A stretch of DNA of 64,000 nt. It comes from JAHBNG01 sp039028975 (GTDB lineage Bacteria; Chloroflexota; Anaerolineae; Caldilineales; Caldilineaceae). Below are positions 42,938 through 51,544 of the stretch, one piece after another. Below the pieces are notes generated by a model that saw only the letters and a list, made by a program, of their open reading frames with translations, was not told the DNA's origin and made no database searches. Each line of letters opens with the position of its first letter. Position 1 is the stretch's first letter. The position numbers and the translations under genes were made by a program. Location: positions 96,325 to 160,324 of the forward strand of contig JBCCHB010000009.1 of the NCBI GenBank assembly GCA_039028975.1, read 5' to 3'.

Positions 42938-43381
42938 ATGAATACTCAAAGAAAACGCTGGAGCCTGTTTCTGGCTGGGGTTGTCATTCTCCTGGTGATT
43001 CTTGGTCTTATTTGGCTAACCTTTGATTCTGTAGGGGGCAGGTCACTTCTTGGCACAATATCGCCTCCTGTCCGCTTGGACTTATCACCTGATGAAGTGA
43101 TCGAACAGTTAAACCCTTCAGGAAGTTTCGAATTCATTAGCCAAGAATTTGCTGAAACATTGGATGTACCTGTCAATTCACTACAGGTGCGTTTGCAGCC
43201 CAAAGGCTGTTCAGCCTGCGAGATGAAAGAGAGCACTGAACTCGGTATCCAACCAATAGCCGATGTAAGCGAACTCATTCCAGAAAGTGATGGAGCTTGG
43301 CTTATGAAAGATGATCTCATGTGCTTCTACCTGCTTCAAAAAGAGCAGTGGACACCTAAATCTTGCTCCATCTGGCAGTAG
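42938..43381 (+). CDS. Small hypothetical protein with N-terminal membrane anchor
   Basis: A 147-residue protein with one N-terminal hydrophobic segment (LFLAGVVILLVILGLIWLTF), so it is probably exported and membrane-anchored. The periplasmic part contains GCSACEMKES, a CxxC pair that could bind metal or act in redox chemistry, plus one more Cys near the end. I recognise no family. It lies immediately downstream of the PhyH gene at 42171 in the same orientation. Confidence 0.6.
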   Translation: MNTQRKRWSLFLAGVVILLVILGLIWLTFDSVGGRSLLGTISPPVRLDLSPDEVIEQLNPSGSFEFISQEFAETLDVPVNSLQVRLQPKGCSACEMKESTELGIQPIADVSELIPESDGAWLMKDDLMCFYLLQKEQWTPKSCSIWQ

Positions 43382-43503
43382 GCTAGGTAGTGTGCCCAAT
43401 CTGAGCCATACCCTAGCCTCTGAATCGATCGAACCGCTTTTTCCATTCCCCCATCGGCACCTGACATTCGCTTCATCTCAAATTATCAATTGCCAACCAT
43501 TCT

Positions 43504-44994
43504 ATGGACATTCTCTACGTACACCCAGCCAAACAAGAGGTCGATGCCCGCTTCGATAAATTCAAATCTAGCTCTTCCTACCCTTTTATACCGGTAGGGA
43601 TTGTAGGGCTGGTCAATATGCTGCGCGGTCAAGGGTGGGACGTGGAGGGAATCAACCTACCTATGGAACTGGTACTGCACCCTACCTTTGACCTGCGGGC
43701 ATGGGTTGCATCCCGACCGCGCGCCAAGCTGGTCATGATTGACTGCCACTGGTATGAGCACTCCTACGGTTCTATGGAAGCCGCACGGGCTTGCAAAGAT
43801 ATCTGGCCTGATACCCCAATTGTGGTGGGTGGCTTGACTGCATCCAATTTTGCTGAAGAGATTCTTACTGACCACCCTTATGTAGACTACATCGTGCGCG
43901 GTGATGGAGAAGAGCCATTGACGGGATTAGCCGCTTACTGTTGCAGTAGCGGCGGAAGCACTGATTTGGCCCAGATTCCCAATCTTGTCTATCGGCAAGG
44001 TAAACGGATTGCCCAAAACCAGCGAGCCTACTTTGCCGATCCTGCCATGCTCGATTCCTTGGATTTTGTGACCGTGGATTGGCTCAAAAACTGGCGGAGC
44101 TACGCGGCCATTCAATATTCTGGCTCGGGGACACTGGCTATTCGGGACCACAAGTATCAGGGGCACTGGCTCACAGTTGGCCGAGGATGTGTCTTTAACT
44201 GCATCTACTGTGGCGGCGGAAAGAAATCCCATAAGGATTTGGCCGGGCGCTCAGGTTATGTTGTACGAGACCCCGCCAATGTCGTCGAGGATATTGCCCG
44301 GTTGAAGAAATTAGGCTATCACCAAGTCTCTCTCTCCTTAGATCCGGCGACCTTCAAACCTGAGTGGTGGCGCACTTTTTTTCGGCTCCTGCGCGAACAG
44401 GAGATCACAATCGGCCTCTACAACGAGTTTTTCCAGTCGCCCTCCAAAGATTTCCTAGATGAATTTGCCAAAAGTGTGGATCTGGCCCACACAGAAGTGG
44501 CTATTTCACCCCTTTCTGGCAATGAGGCCGTGCGCAAACAGAATGGCAAGCACTACACAAATCAGAAGTTTTTGCAGATGCTGCGTACACTAAAGAACTA
44601 CGAGATCCCCATCTTCATCTACTTCTCTCTCAACCTACCAGGTGAGACGCCTCAAACCTTCCGCGAGACCCTCTACTTAGCGAAAGATATCGGCGAGTTG
44701 TATCCTCCCCACCTTTTGCGAATGCTTAATCCTTGCCACACGCTGGACCCGGCTTCCCCTATGAGCCGACAGCCAGGTGCATACAAGTTGGATGTCCACT
44801 ATACTACCTTCAAAGATTACTACACCTACTGCCGTGGTACAGGTTGGCAGCCTCGTCAGGTCATCCGAGGCCAGCACCGAGGCTTTGAAATGCACGGACG
44901 TTCTTCTAAGACGGTGGAACAGATGGCCCAAGTATGGGACATGTTTGCCAAACAGCAGAAGTTTCAATGCTTTCCAGTACCCATGGGGTGGTGA
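43504..44994 (+). CDS. B12-binding domain radical SAM protein
   Basis: A 496-residue cytoplasmic enzyme. The N-terminal part (about residues 1-160) looks like a cobalamin-binding Rossmann domain (PFIPVGIVGLVNMLRGQGW and PIVVGGLTASNFAEEILTDHP), although no classical DxHxxG is obvious. The radical SAM cluster motif is Cys229, Cys233 and Cys236 (GRGCVFNCIYCGGG). The C-terminal part continues the barrel with SLDPATFKPEWWRTFF. Class B members methylate or otherwise modify unactivated carbons; the substrate is unknown. It resembles MJ_0865-type uncharacterised members. Confidence 0.85.
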   Translation: MDILYVHPAKQEVDARFDKFKSSSSYPFIPVGIVGLVNMLRGQGWDVEGINLPMELVLHPTFDLRAWVASRPRAKLVMIDCHWYEHSYGSMEAARACKDIWPDTPIVVGGLTASNFAEEILTDHPYVDYIVRGDGEEPLTGLAAYCCSSGGSTDLAQIPNLVYRQGKRIAQNQRAYFADPAMLDSLDFVTVDWLKNWRSYAAIQYSGSGTLAIRDHKYQGHWLTVGRGCVFNCIYCGGGKKSHKDLAGRSGYVVRDPANVVEDIARLKKLGYHQVSLSLDPATFKPEWWRTFFRLLREQEITIGLYNEFFQSPSKDFLDEFAKSVDLAHTEVAISPLSGNEAVRKQNGKHYTNQKFLQMLRTLKNYEIPIFIYFSLNLPGETPQTFRETLYLAKDIGELYPPHLLRMLNPCHTLDPASPMSRQPGAYKLDVHYTTFKDYYTYCRGTGWQPRQVIRGQHRGFEMHGRSSKTVEQMAQVWDMFAKQQKFQCFPVPMGW

Positions 44995-45005
44995 AAGTTG
45001 ATGAA

Positions 45006-45050
45006 GGTGAGAGGGACAGATCATCCTCTCATCTCAATCATCCTCTCACC
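45006..45050. terminator. Hairpin between convergent genes
   Basis: GGTGAGAGG (45006-45014) pairs with CCTCTCACC (45042-45050). The structure lies between the ends of the convergent radical SAM and GyrI-like genes and overlaps the last codons of the latter; it may act in both directions. Confidence 0.5.
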
Positions 45051-45664
45051 TCAATCATTGGCTGACGGATAATCGTCCGCCACTTCTCCGGTGCGGCTCG
45101 CCGAATATCAGTTAGGTAGATCTCGTGATGTTTACCGCTGAGTTGGTAACCGGATTCTTCAATGTATTCATGAACTCTGGCAATGGTTGGTCCTTCATCT
45201 GCAAAGGGGCCAATGTGCAGGGTTTGGGCCGCTTTACCTTCTGCATAGGCACTAAACCTCACTTCATCGATTGTTGCAAGGTCTTTTTTCTTCTTTTTGA
45301 CTTGTCCACGAGCCTCGTCCACCATGGCTAACGTGATGAATTCTGGTTGCATGATCATCATTGTCCACTTCCAGTTGGACTTGTTTTGTTCTATGAAATC
45401 TGACATATCGTCAGCCCACCACATCCCTTCCAGGGGGAGGACACCATAGTCGATGGCAAGTTCACCCTTTTTGATCATAAATTTGAGTGTATAGGATAAC
45501 GAAAATAGTGACTCAACAGCGTGTGCGTATTCTATAGAAGTGCCTGGGTTCCCTTTTCCATCAACCATGAGGAAATTTATCTCTGGTACGTCTATCGTCT
45601 CAACCTTCTTTGCTGATGGTTTGTACAAATGCTTAAGTTCTTTTTTGAAATCGATCTTTTCCAT
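45038..45664 (-). CDS. GyrI-like small-molecule-binding protein
   Basis: A 208-residue protein with the GyrI-like/SOUL-type ligand-binding fold. It starts MEKIDFKKELKHLYKPSAKK and has VDGKGNPGTSIEYAHAVESLF, EGMWWADDMSDF and TLHIGPFADEGPTIARVHEYI, typical of stand-alone GyrI-like proteins that bind or hydrolyse hydrophobic small molecules. ATG at 45664 has AAAGAG upstream; an ATG at 45682 would overlap the preceding gene's stop. It is the last gene of a three-gene operon with two DinB-like proteins, divergent from a WYL regulator. Confidence 0.83.
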   Translation of the reverse strand: MEKIDFKKELKHLYKPSAKKVETIDVPEINFLMVDGKGNPGTSIEYAHAVESLFSLSYTLKFMIKKGELAIDYGVLPLEGMWWADDMSDFIEQNKSNWKWTMMIMQPEFITLAMVDEARGQVKKKKKDLATIDEVRFSAYAEGKAAQTLHIGPFADEGPTIARVHEYIEESGYQLSGKHHEIYLTDIRRAAPEKWRTIIRQPMIEVRG

Positions 45665-45669
45665 GCTCT

Positions 45670-46140
45670 TTATCCAATCCATTCTTGCATCTGTTGAGGT
45701 AGCGGCTTTCCCATGACGCGTAGGTAAACGCTAACCTTGCCATAGAAGATTAAAAGCCCCTCTTTATAGACCTCTAGTTGGACAAAGGGTGTTACGGTAA
45801 AGCCACGATTGATGGTTCTTTCTAAATCATCATCCGATAAATTGGCTACTGCTTCTTTCAGTGAGGTATCTAGTTCAACATACCAAGTCGTTAGCTTTGC
45901 CACACTATGGCTCAAGCCCGGCTCCTCATTGCGATAATCAAAGTCATGCTCGAACGTTTTGAAGGACTGGATATATGAATGCTGGACATTGCCGATTTCA
46001 AGGCATAGCTCACCCAAGGGGCGATTCTTACCACCTGGATGGTAAGCCAGATCTTCATCTACGAGAATTTCCATCAGTTGATTCCGAATGGCTTGATAGT
46101 GCTCGAAGATGGGATAGTGATTGGTGATGATGCTGTTCAT
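45670..46140 (-). CDS. DinB-like four-helix protein
   Basis: A 156-residue protein with a DinB/YfiT-like pattern. It starts with a helix of LMEILVDEDLAYHPGGKNRPLGELCLEIGNVQHSYIQSF, in which His is a candidate metal ligand. The last helix lacks the usual HxxxH pair, so metal binding may be incomplete. Relatives act as metal-dependent thiol transferases, and many are of unknown role. It starts 26 bases after the second DinB gene and ends just before the GyrI-like gene. Confidence 0.7.
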   Translation of the reverse strand: MNSIITNHYPIFEHYQAIRNQLMEILVDEDLAYHPGGKNRPLGELCLEIGNVQHSYIQSFKTFEHDFDYRNEEPGLSHSVAKLTTWYVELDTSLKEAVANLSDDDLERTINRGFTVTPFVQLEVYKEGLLIFYGKVSVYLRVMGKPLPQQMQEWIG

Positions 46141-46166
46141 TTGATATGCTCCTTATCTGTTTGTGT

Positions 46167-46652
46167 TTACGAATCTCTAGATAATCCCCAGGAATCCGCC
46201 CAGCTCTCAGGAATTGGTAGCTCAAGCGCATAGATAAAGTTGATCAGCTGGCCCTGGTGGTGGGCTTCATGCTCAACAAGCCGCAGGTATTTAGCCAGCG
46301 GTGTACTACCATCATCAAATGTTTGGGCCCACTCAACGGCGTCCAGGGTGATGAATAGTTGCTCATCCGCAGCACGCAGGCGCTGACTATACTCGACTTG
46401 GTAAGAGCGAATATCCTCCGGTGCAACCTCCGAAATACTAGATGACCAGCCTTCCATGCGACCTTTGGTCAATACTGGCCCCCAACTTTCTTGGGTCCCC
46501 AACATACAATAAAATTGTGTGCCTAGGCTTTGTGATGTAGGAAAAGGGAGTCTCTTCTCAAGATCTGCGTCCGTTAATGAGTCGAGAAGATCGTAAGTAC
46601 GTCCCCGTATATCTTGCCAGTGGGCTTTTAGTTGAGAGGATAAATCATCCAT
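46167..46652 (-). CDS. DinB family protein
   Basis: A 161-residue four-helix protein. Helix 1 contains DIRGRTYDLLDSLTDADLEKRLPF, and helix 4 carries LVEHEAHHQGQLINFIYAL, the usual His-rich metal site. Catalysis is probably thiol (bacillithiol/mycothiol-type) transfer or unknown hydrolysis. It is the first gene of the minus-strand operon; the gap to the divergent WYL regulator contains inverted repeats. Confidence 0.8.
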   Translation of the reverse strand: MDDLSSQLKAHWQDIRGRTYDLLDSLTDADLEKRLPFPTSQSLGTQFYCMLGTQESWGPVLTKGRMEGWSSSISEVAPEDIRSYQVEYSQRLRAADEQLFITLDAVEWAQTFDDGSTPLAKYLRLVEHEAHHQGQLINFIYALELPIPESWADSWGLSRDS

Positions 46653-46670
46653 GGGTTTGTCTCCATTTTG

Positions 46671-46783
46671 TTCTCAGCAGATCCCGGTGTCAGGGAATTG
46701 AGTTCGTCAGGCCAGCACCTTCTAATGCCCAGATCAGGCATTGAGCGAACCCAAAGAGCTGATCATGCAAGATCTGCTGAGAA
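46671..46783. promoter_or_regulatory. Long-spaced inverted repeat in the DinB/WYL divergent gap
   Basis: TTCTCAGCAGATC (46671-46683) is the exact complement of GATCTGCTGAGAA (46771-46783). Between them lies AATGCC-N7-GGCATT (46724-46742). Two arms about 100 bases apart plus a central palindrome suit cooperative binding, most simply by the WYL regulator encoded next door. Confidence 0.5.
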
Positions 46784-46812
46784 TGTCGGTAATCATATGA
46801 TTTGGCTTGATT

Positions 46813-46841
46813 TTGCCTCATTTAGGCTTGCTCGGTATAAT
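46813..46841 (+). promoter_or_regulatory. Promoter of the WYL regulator
   Basis: TTGCCT (46813-46818), a 17-base spacer and TATAAT (46836-46841) lie 50 bases before the chosen start. Confidence 0.55.
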
Positions 46842-46891
46842 TGTAGCGGTGAATGTGGACAATACATGTCCTAATTGAAATTGGATTTCAA

Positions 46892-47851
46892 ATGTACTTT
46901 CCATCGACCCGTCTACTGAATATTTTAGACTTGCTGCGCGCGAATGGCCAGATGAGCGCTCAAGCGCTGGCTACCGAATTAGAAGTGGATGCTCGTACGG
47001 TTCGTCGCTATATGGTTATGTTGGACGATTTGGGCATGCCAGTGGAGACGGTACGGGGACGTTACGGTGGCTACCGTCTGCGCCCTGGCTACAAGCTACC
47101 CCCCATTGTCTTTTCCGATGACGAGGTACTGGCATTGACCATGGGCTTACTTTTTGCTCGTCAGTTGGGCCTGTCGGGCATGGTGCAGACTGCGGACCTG
47201 GCGATTGCTAAGATGGAAAGAGCGATGCCAACGCCCTTGGTCGAGCAGACCAAGATGCTTCACGAGACGTTGGTGATGGAGACACCCCCATCGAGTTGGC
47301 CCGCGCCAACCGAAACCATACTAACGCTCAGCTCCGCTACATACCATTGCAAGCGGATCTGGGTACGCTATGGTACTCGGGATGGTCGACAGACAGAGCG
47401 GTATATCGATTCATATGGGTTAGCCTTTGTCATTGGGCTATGGTACGTGACCGGTTACTGCCATCTGCGGCAAGCGTTGCGCACCTTTCGCATTGACCGG
47501 ATTCACGAGCTAATGGTCTGTGAAGAGGAATTTAGCCGGCCAGATGAATTTGATGCCTTGGCATATGTAGAGGAGTCTATCGCACGGACGCCTGGGCTAT
47601 GGTTGGTCGAAGTAATCCTAGAGGTGACCATGGCTGAAGCGAAGCAGCTTGTTCCCTCCGCCGCCGTCGTACTGCGAGAACATACCCAAGGTGTAATGAT
47701 GCAACAGTATACAGAGAATCTGACTCGGGTAGCCCACTTTCTGCTCGGGTTGCCGTGTTCAATCAATATAATAGGGCCAAGCGAATTACGCACTGAGTTC
47801 CACTCGTTGTCCACAAAGGCAAAGGATTTGGCCGAGCGTGTATGTTGGTAG
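46892..47851 (+). CDS. WYL-domain transcriptional regulator (YafY type)
   Basis: A 319-residue cytoplasmic regulator. The N-terminal winged helix (MYFPSTRLLNILDLLRANGQ through VDARTVRRYMVMLDDLGMPVE) binds DNA. GRYGGYRLRPGYKLPPIVF is the usual link, and a WYL ligand-sensing domain follows (VRYGTRDGRQTERYIDSYGLAFVIGLWYVTGYCH). ATG at 46892 matches the near-invariant start of relatives; the frame is open to ATG at 46853, which would lie almost at the predicted transcription start. It probably controls itself and the divergent DinB/GyrI operon. Confidence 0.88.
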   Translation: MYFPSTRLLNILDLLRANGQMSAQALATELEVDARTVRRYMVMLDDLGMPVETVRGRYGGYRLRPGYKLPPIVFSDDEVLALTMGLLFARQLGLSGMVQTADLAIAKMERAMPTPLVEQTKMLHETLVMETPPSSWPAPTETILTLSSATYHCKRIWVRYGTRDGRQTERYIDSYGLAFVIGLWYVTGYCHLRQALRTFRIDRIHELMVCEEEFSRPDEFDALAYVEESIARTPGLWLVEVILEVTMAEAKQLVPSAAVVLREHTQGVMMQQYTENLTRVAHFLLGLPCSINIIGPSELRTEFHSLSTKAKDLAERVCW

Positions 47852-47970
47852 GAAGAGATTGAGTTCGCGTCACTACCCTAGCACTTCATTTGGGTGTATA
47901 ATGAGTAAAAATCGTTCAATGATTCATGATGACTATGCTCATTGAGCCACACATATAAGGAGGAACAACT

Positions 47971-48909
47971 ATGCAAGCTATGACAGATTCCACGGTTAAT
48001 TCAGACTTCAGCAAAAACAGCCCCAATGGGTCTCACGAATCCAAACCTCAACTATCAGACCAGGAGTTCGACTACTTCTTTGATCTCCACGGTTATGTTG
48101 TCCTCAAAGGAGCTATTCCCAAAGACGACATAAAGGAGATGAATAAGTGGGTCGACGAGCATTGGGATTATGTTGAGAACCCACCGCTTCGAGACAGGGC
48201 TTGGGATGCCGCCTACACCCATCCCGAACATTGGATCGATAATGTAGAGGTCCACTCCTACAGCCCAGATGATGGCATCAATTTCCAAAATATTGTGGAA
48301 GCCGGACCCCCCTTTGAGCGACTCATCGATAACCCTGTTTGGCTGCCTATGGTCAATCGCTATATTAACCCCACCAATGGTCTTTCCATTCACGAGAACT
48401 TGCTCAATGTACGCGGCCCTGGTGGCTTTTTGTGGATTCATTGTGGTGGCCATGTGCCACTCTCTTACCTGACCTTCCGCCAGCACAATACCGGTGAATG
48501 GATGGTTGGCCAAATCAACGTATTGATGGCTTTGGAAGACATTGGCCCAGGCGATGGACCCACCGTATTGGTGCCAGGTAGCCACAAGTCTACCGAGATC
48601 CATCCTCGGTTATTGGTTGATGGCAAAGGCATTGTCGCTGCTGGCCATGAACGAGAAGCCGCCGGCACGGCCATCGGTATGAAGGAGGTCTACCTAGAGG
48701 CCGGAGATGCTCTCTTCTTTACCGATGCAATCACCCACGGTTCGGCAGAACGGACCAATCCTGGATACCGTAGGGCCGTCATCTATCGTTATTCACCCCG
48801 CTATGTGCGTACCCGCTTCAACTATCAGATGTCTCAAGAATTGGCGGCTCGACTGTCACCGGAACAACGATCAATATTAGAGCCAGTGGCGCCCCGATAC
48901 AAACCTTAA
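47971..48909 (+). CDS. PhyH-like protein with altered metal site (HxG)
   Basis: A 312-residue protein of the PhyH superfamily. The usual HxD motif reads FLWIHCGGH, with Gly at the Asp position. The distal His (DAITHGSAE) and Arg (GYRRAVIYRY) are kept, as are the core segments MALEDIGPGDGPTVLVPGSHKS. In several Fe/2OG enzymes an HxG/A site marks halogenases, but a broad marine PhyH subfamily also has this change, and its reaction is unknown. A very strong AAGGAGGA site precedes ATG at 47971. It leads an operon with a permease of the MFS and an FAD oxidoreductase. Confidence 0.85.
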   Translation: MQAMTDSTVNSDFSKNSPNGSHESKPQLSDQEFDYFFDLHGYVVLKGAIPKDDIKEMNKWVDEHWDYVENPPLRDRAWDAAYTHPEHWIDNVEVHSYSPDDGINFQNIVEAGPPFERLIDNPVWLPMVNRYINPTNGLSIHENLLNVRGPGGFLWIHCGGHVPLSYLTFRQHNTGEWMVGQINVLMALEDIGPGDGPTVLVPGSHKSTEIHPRLLVDGKGIVAAGHEREAAGTAIGMKEVYLEAGDALFFTDAITHGSAERTNPGYRRAVIYRYSPRYVRTRFNYQMSQELAARLSPEQRSILEPVAPRYKP

Positions 48910-48929
48910 AGGTTACAGAGGAGTGGGAA

Positions 48930-50168
48930 TTGAGGGATGCTCGATGCCCATCCGCTACCCTCATGAAGCAAACCCAACAACCCACCCGCTGGCGTATAGC
49001 CGACTACCTCGATCTTGGGATCATCGGGGCCACCCATGGCCTGAGCGACGGCTTCTCTGGTATGCTCAAACCAGTTTTAGTCCTGATTGTCGTGGATTTG
49101 GGATTATCTACCTTTGAGGCTGGGACGTTATTAAGTGCGTTTAGCGTAGCAACTTTCCTTTTTCTATACCCTATCTCGCTGCTGGCCGACTATGGTGGGC
49201 GAAAAAAGGAGATCCTACTTGTTGGTCTAACCATAACTACCCTGGCTTTTTTAGGGATGCAGTGGAGCACCACTTTTGGAACATTAGCGATCCTTGCTTT
49301 TCTGGCGGGTATGGGCAACGCAACTTTCCACCCTTGCGGCACAGCGCTGACCACGGAACGGTTTCCCCACAATCGCTCCTTTGCTGTCTCTTTCTTCAGC
49401 ATGATGGGCAATGCGGGGGCTAGCTTCATGCCAGCAATCCAAGCATTGATCGCAACGGCTGTGGGCTGGCGCTTAGCCATTACCATTAGCACATCCCCAG
49501 CCCTGCTATTGCTCCCGCTGATGGGTATACGCTTCCAGAATCAGACCGTCGCCAGCGAAACCGAAAGCCTTAAAGCAGCCATTCGGAGCATGGGCCAATT
49601 GACCCAGCAAGTTTTGCGCAACCGTAGTGTCGTCCTGCTAGCCACTATTTATGCATTAGCAGGTATGGCTAGCAGCATCGTGACGGGCTTCCTCTCTTTG
49701 TTAGCCAGAGACACCTTCAGCTTCGATATCCGAACTGTCGGCTTTGCCCTGACCACTTACTACTTTGCCGGCGCTTTGGCTAAACCCATTATGGGCTATC
49801 TCTATGATCGTTGGGGGGCACGGACTTCGCTGATCACCCCCTTATTGCTCTCTGGTGTTCTGACTTTGGCCGTTACCTTAACGCCATGGGAAGTTTCGTT
49901 TATTCCCTTGGTTGCCCTGTTGGGAATCACCGTCCCCATAAGTCCCATTATCCTTACCGCAGCTGCAGATCGTAGCGCACCCGAAGTCATGGCCTCATCG
50001 GTAGGGTTGATCTATACTTGCTATGGTTTGGGATTTATTTCACCATTGATTGGCGGCTGGTTGGCCGAGTTGTCAAGTTTGTCGGTCAGTTACCTATTTG
50101 CGGCGTTTCTCTTTTGGATTGGAGCATCGATCACGTTGCTGCTTCCCAAGCAAGGAGATAACAAATGA
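48930..50168 (+). CDS. Major facilitator superfamily transporter
   Basis: A 412-residue, 12-helix inner-membrane transporter. Marks are DLGIIGATHGLSDGFSGML, the cytoplasmic loop 2-3 motif LLADYGGRKKEILL and its second-half counterpart MGYLYDRWGARTSLI. TTG at 48930 is chosen because AGAGGAG (48917-48923) is six bases upstream; ATG at 48963 would lack a site but gives a protein only 11 residues shorter. It overlaps the FAD oxidoreductase gene by 4 bases. The substrate is likely the compound processed by the two neighbouring oxidising enzymes, or its product. Confidence 0.85.
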   Translation: MRDARCPSATLMKQTQQPTRWRIADYLDLGIIGATHGLSDGFSGMLKPVLVLIVVDLGLSTFEAGTLLSAFSVATFLFLYPISLLADYGGRKKEILLVGLTITTLAFLGMQWSTTFGTLAILAFLAGMGNATFHPCGTALTTERFPHNRSFAVSFFSMMGNAGASFMPAIQALIATAVGWRLAITISTSPALLLLPLMGIRFQNQTVASETESLKAAIRSMGQLTQQVLRNRSVVLLATIYALAGMASSIVTGFLSLLARDTFSFDIRTVGFALTTYYFAGALAKPIMGYLYDRWGARTSLITPLLLSGVLTLAVTLTPWEVSFIPLVALLGITVPISPIILTAAADRSAPEVMASSVGLIYTCYGLGFISPLIGGWLAELSSLSVSYLFAAFLFWIGASITLLLPKQGDNK

Positions 50169-51544
50169 CCCATCAACCCGATGTCATCATTTGCGGTGCT
50201 GGCAGTGCTGGTGTTGCCGCAGCCTATTACCTAGCTACCAACCACCAAATCACCAATACCCTTCTCATTGACAAGCATGCGCCCCTCTCCCAAACTAGCG
50301 CCAAGTCAGGCGAGAATATTCGTGCATGGTGGCCGGTGCAGCCAATGATTGATCTGGCCAACCGCAGCATGGAATTGATGGAACAGCTGGCGCTCGAAAC
50401 CAATAATGCCATCAATTTAGAGAAACGAGGTTATGCCTACGCTACCAAAGATGTAACGAGTCTAAAACCTTACCTAGAACACTACCAGACCCTAGACGTC
50501 GGTGAGATCCGCTTCCACAACGTCCATACCGATCCAAATCTGTATGTACCGCCTTATCAACCTGAATTTGACGATCCGATCGGTGGTGCCGATGTCCTCT
50601 ATCATAAACCCATAATCGAAGAGACCTTCCCCCACTTTTCATCCAATATTGAAGCGGTGGTTCATGCGCGCCGGGCAGGTTCGGTTAGTATGCAGCAATT
50701 AGGTATGGTGTTGCTGGATGAGGCAAAGCGATTGGGGGCAAGAGAATTGAGGGGCGAAGTGGTCGGGATCGAAACAACTGTTGGCACAAAAGAAAAGCGG
50801 ATCTGCGCAGTCAATGTCCAGACTGAAGCGGGAATAGAGCGCATTAAGACCGAAACTTTCATTAACGCTGCCGGTCCGTTCGTCGGTCAGTTGGCTCAAA
50901 TGATAGGCGTTGATCTACCTATCCAAACGGTCTTTCAGCAGAAGATAGCTTTTCAGGATATTGCAGGCATCATTCCTCGGGATGCGCCCTTCACTATCTA
51001 TTTGGACAAGCAACACTTAGAGTGGTCTTCTGATGAACGACGTGATCTAGAAGGCGATTCAAACCTAGCCTCGTTATTGGACGAATTCCCTGGTGGCTTC
51101 CACATCAAACCCGAAGGCACAGGCGACAGCACTTGGATCAAACTGGGTTGGGCTTGTAATCAACGGACTGAGCAACCTCAGTGGGATCCTCAAGGTGAAC
51201 CAGAGTTTCCAGAGATCATGATGCGTGGCGCGTCTCGATTGGTGCCAGAATTGAACCAATACATTCATCGCATTCCCAAGCCACTGGTTCATTATGGTGG
51301 CTACTACACCAAGACCACAGAAAATCTACCGCTGGTGGGTCCATTGGAGGTCCCCGGCGCATACATCGTTGGGGCACTCTCTGGCTTTGGGACAATGATG
51401 AGCTGTGCCACAGGTGAGTTGGTTGCAGCGTGGGTAGCAGGTTCTAGGTTACCTACATACGCAGGCATTTTTTCGGCAGGACGATATGAGGATTGTGCTA
51501 CCCTTGATTCATTGAGGAAGTTGGCACAGCAGGGGGAATTGTAA
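50165..51544 (+). CDS. FAD-dependent oxidoreductase (DAO/sarcosine-oxidase-like)
   Basis: A 459-residue flavoprotein. The dinucleotide-binding motif VIICGAGSAGVAAAYYLA is at the N terminus, NAAGPFVGQLAQMIG is the second FAD contact, and LVHYGGYYTKTTENLPLVGPLE with GALSGFGTMMSCATGE forms the C-terminal FAD site. Relatives oxidise secondary or tertiary amines and amino acids (sarcosine, dimethylglycine) or hydroxy acids. It is translationally coupled to the MFS gene. The last 47 bases overlap the convergent DUF3137 gene. Confidence 0.87.
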   Translation: MTHQPDVIICGAGSAGVAAAYYLATNHQITNTLLIDKHAPLSQTSAKSGENIRAWWPVQPMIDLANRSMELMEQLALETNNAINLEKRGYAYATKDVTSLKPYLEHYQTLDVGEIRFHNVHTDPNLYVPPYQPEFDDPIGGADVLYHKPIIEETFPHFSSNIEAVVHARRAGSVSMQQLGMVLLDEAKRLGARELRGEVVGIETTVGTKEKRICAVNVQTEAGIERIKTETFINAAGPFVGQLAQMIGVDLPIQTVFQQKIAFQDIAGIIPRDAPFTIYLDKQHLEWSSDERRDLEGDSNLASLLDEFPGGFHIKPEGTGDSTWIKLGWACNQRTEQPQWDPQGEPEFPEIMMRGASRLVPELNQYIHRIPKPLVHYGGYYTKTTENLPLVGPLEVPGAYIVGALSGFGTMMSCATGELVAAWVAGSRLPTYAGIFSAGRYEDCATLDSLRKLAQQGEL

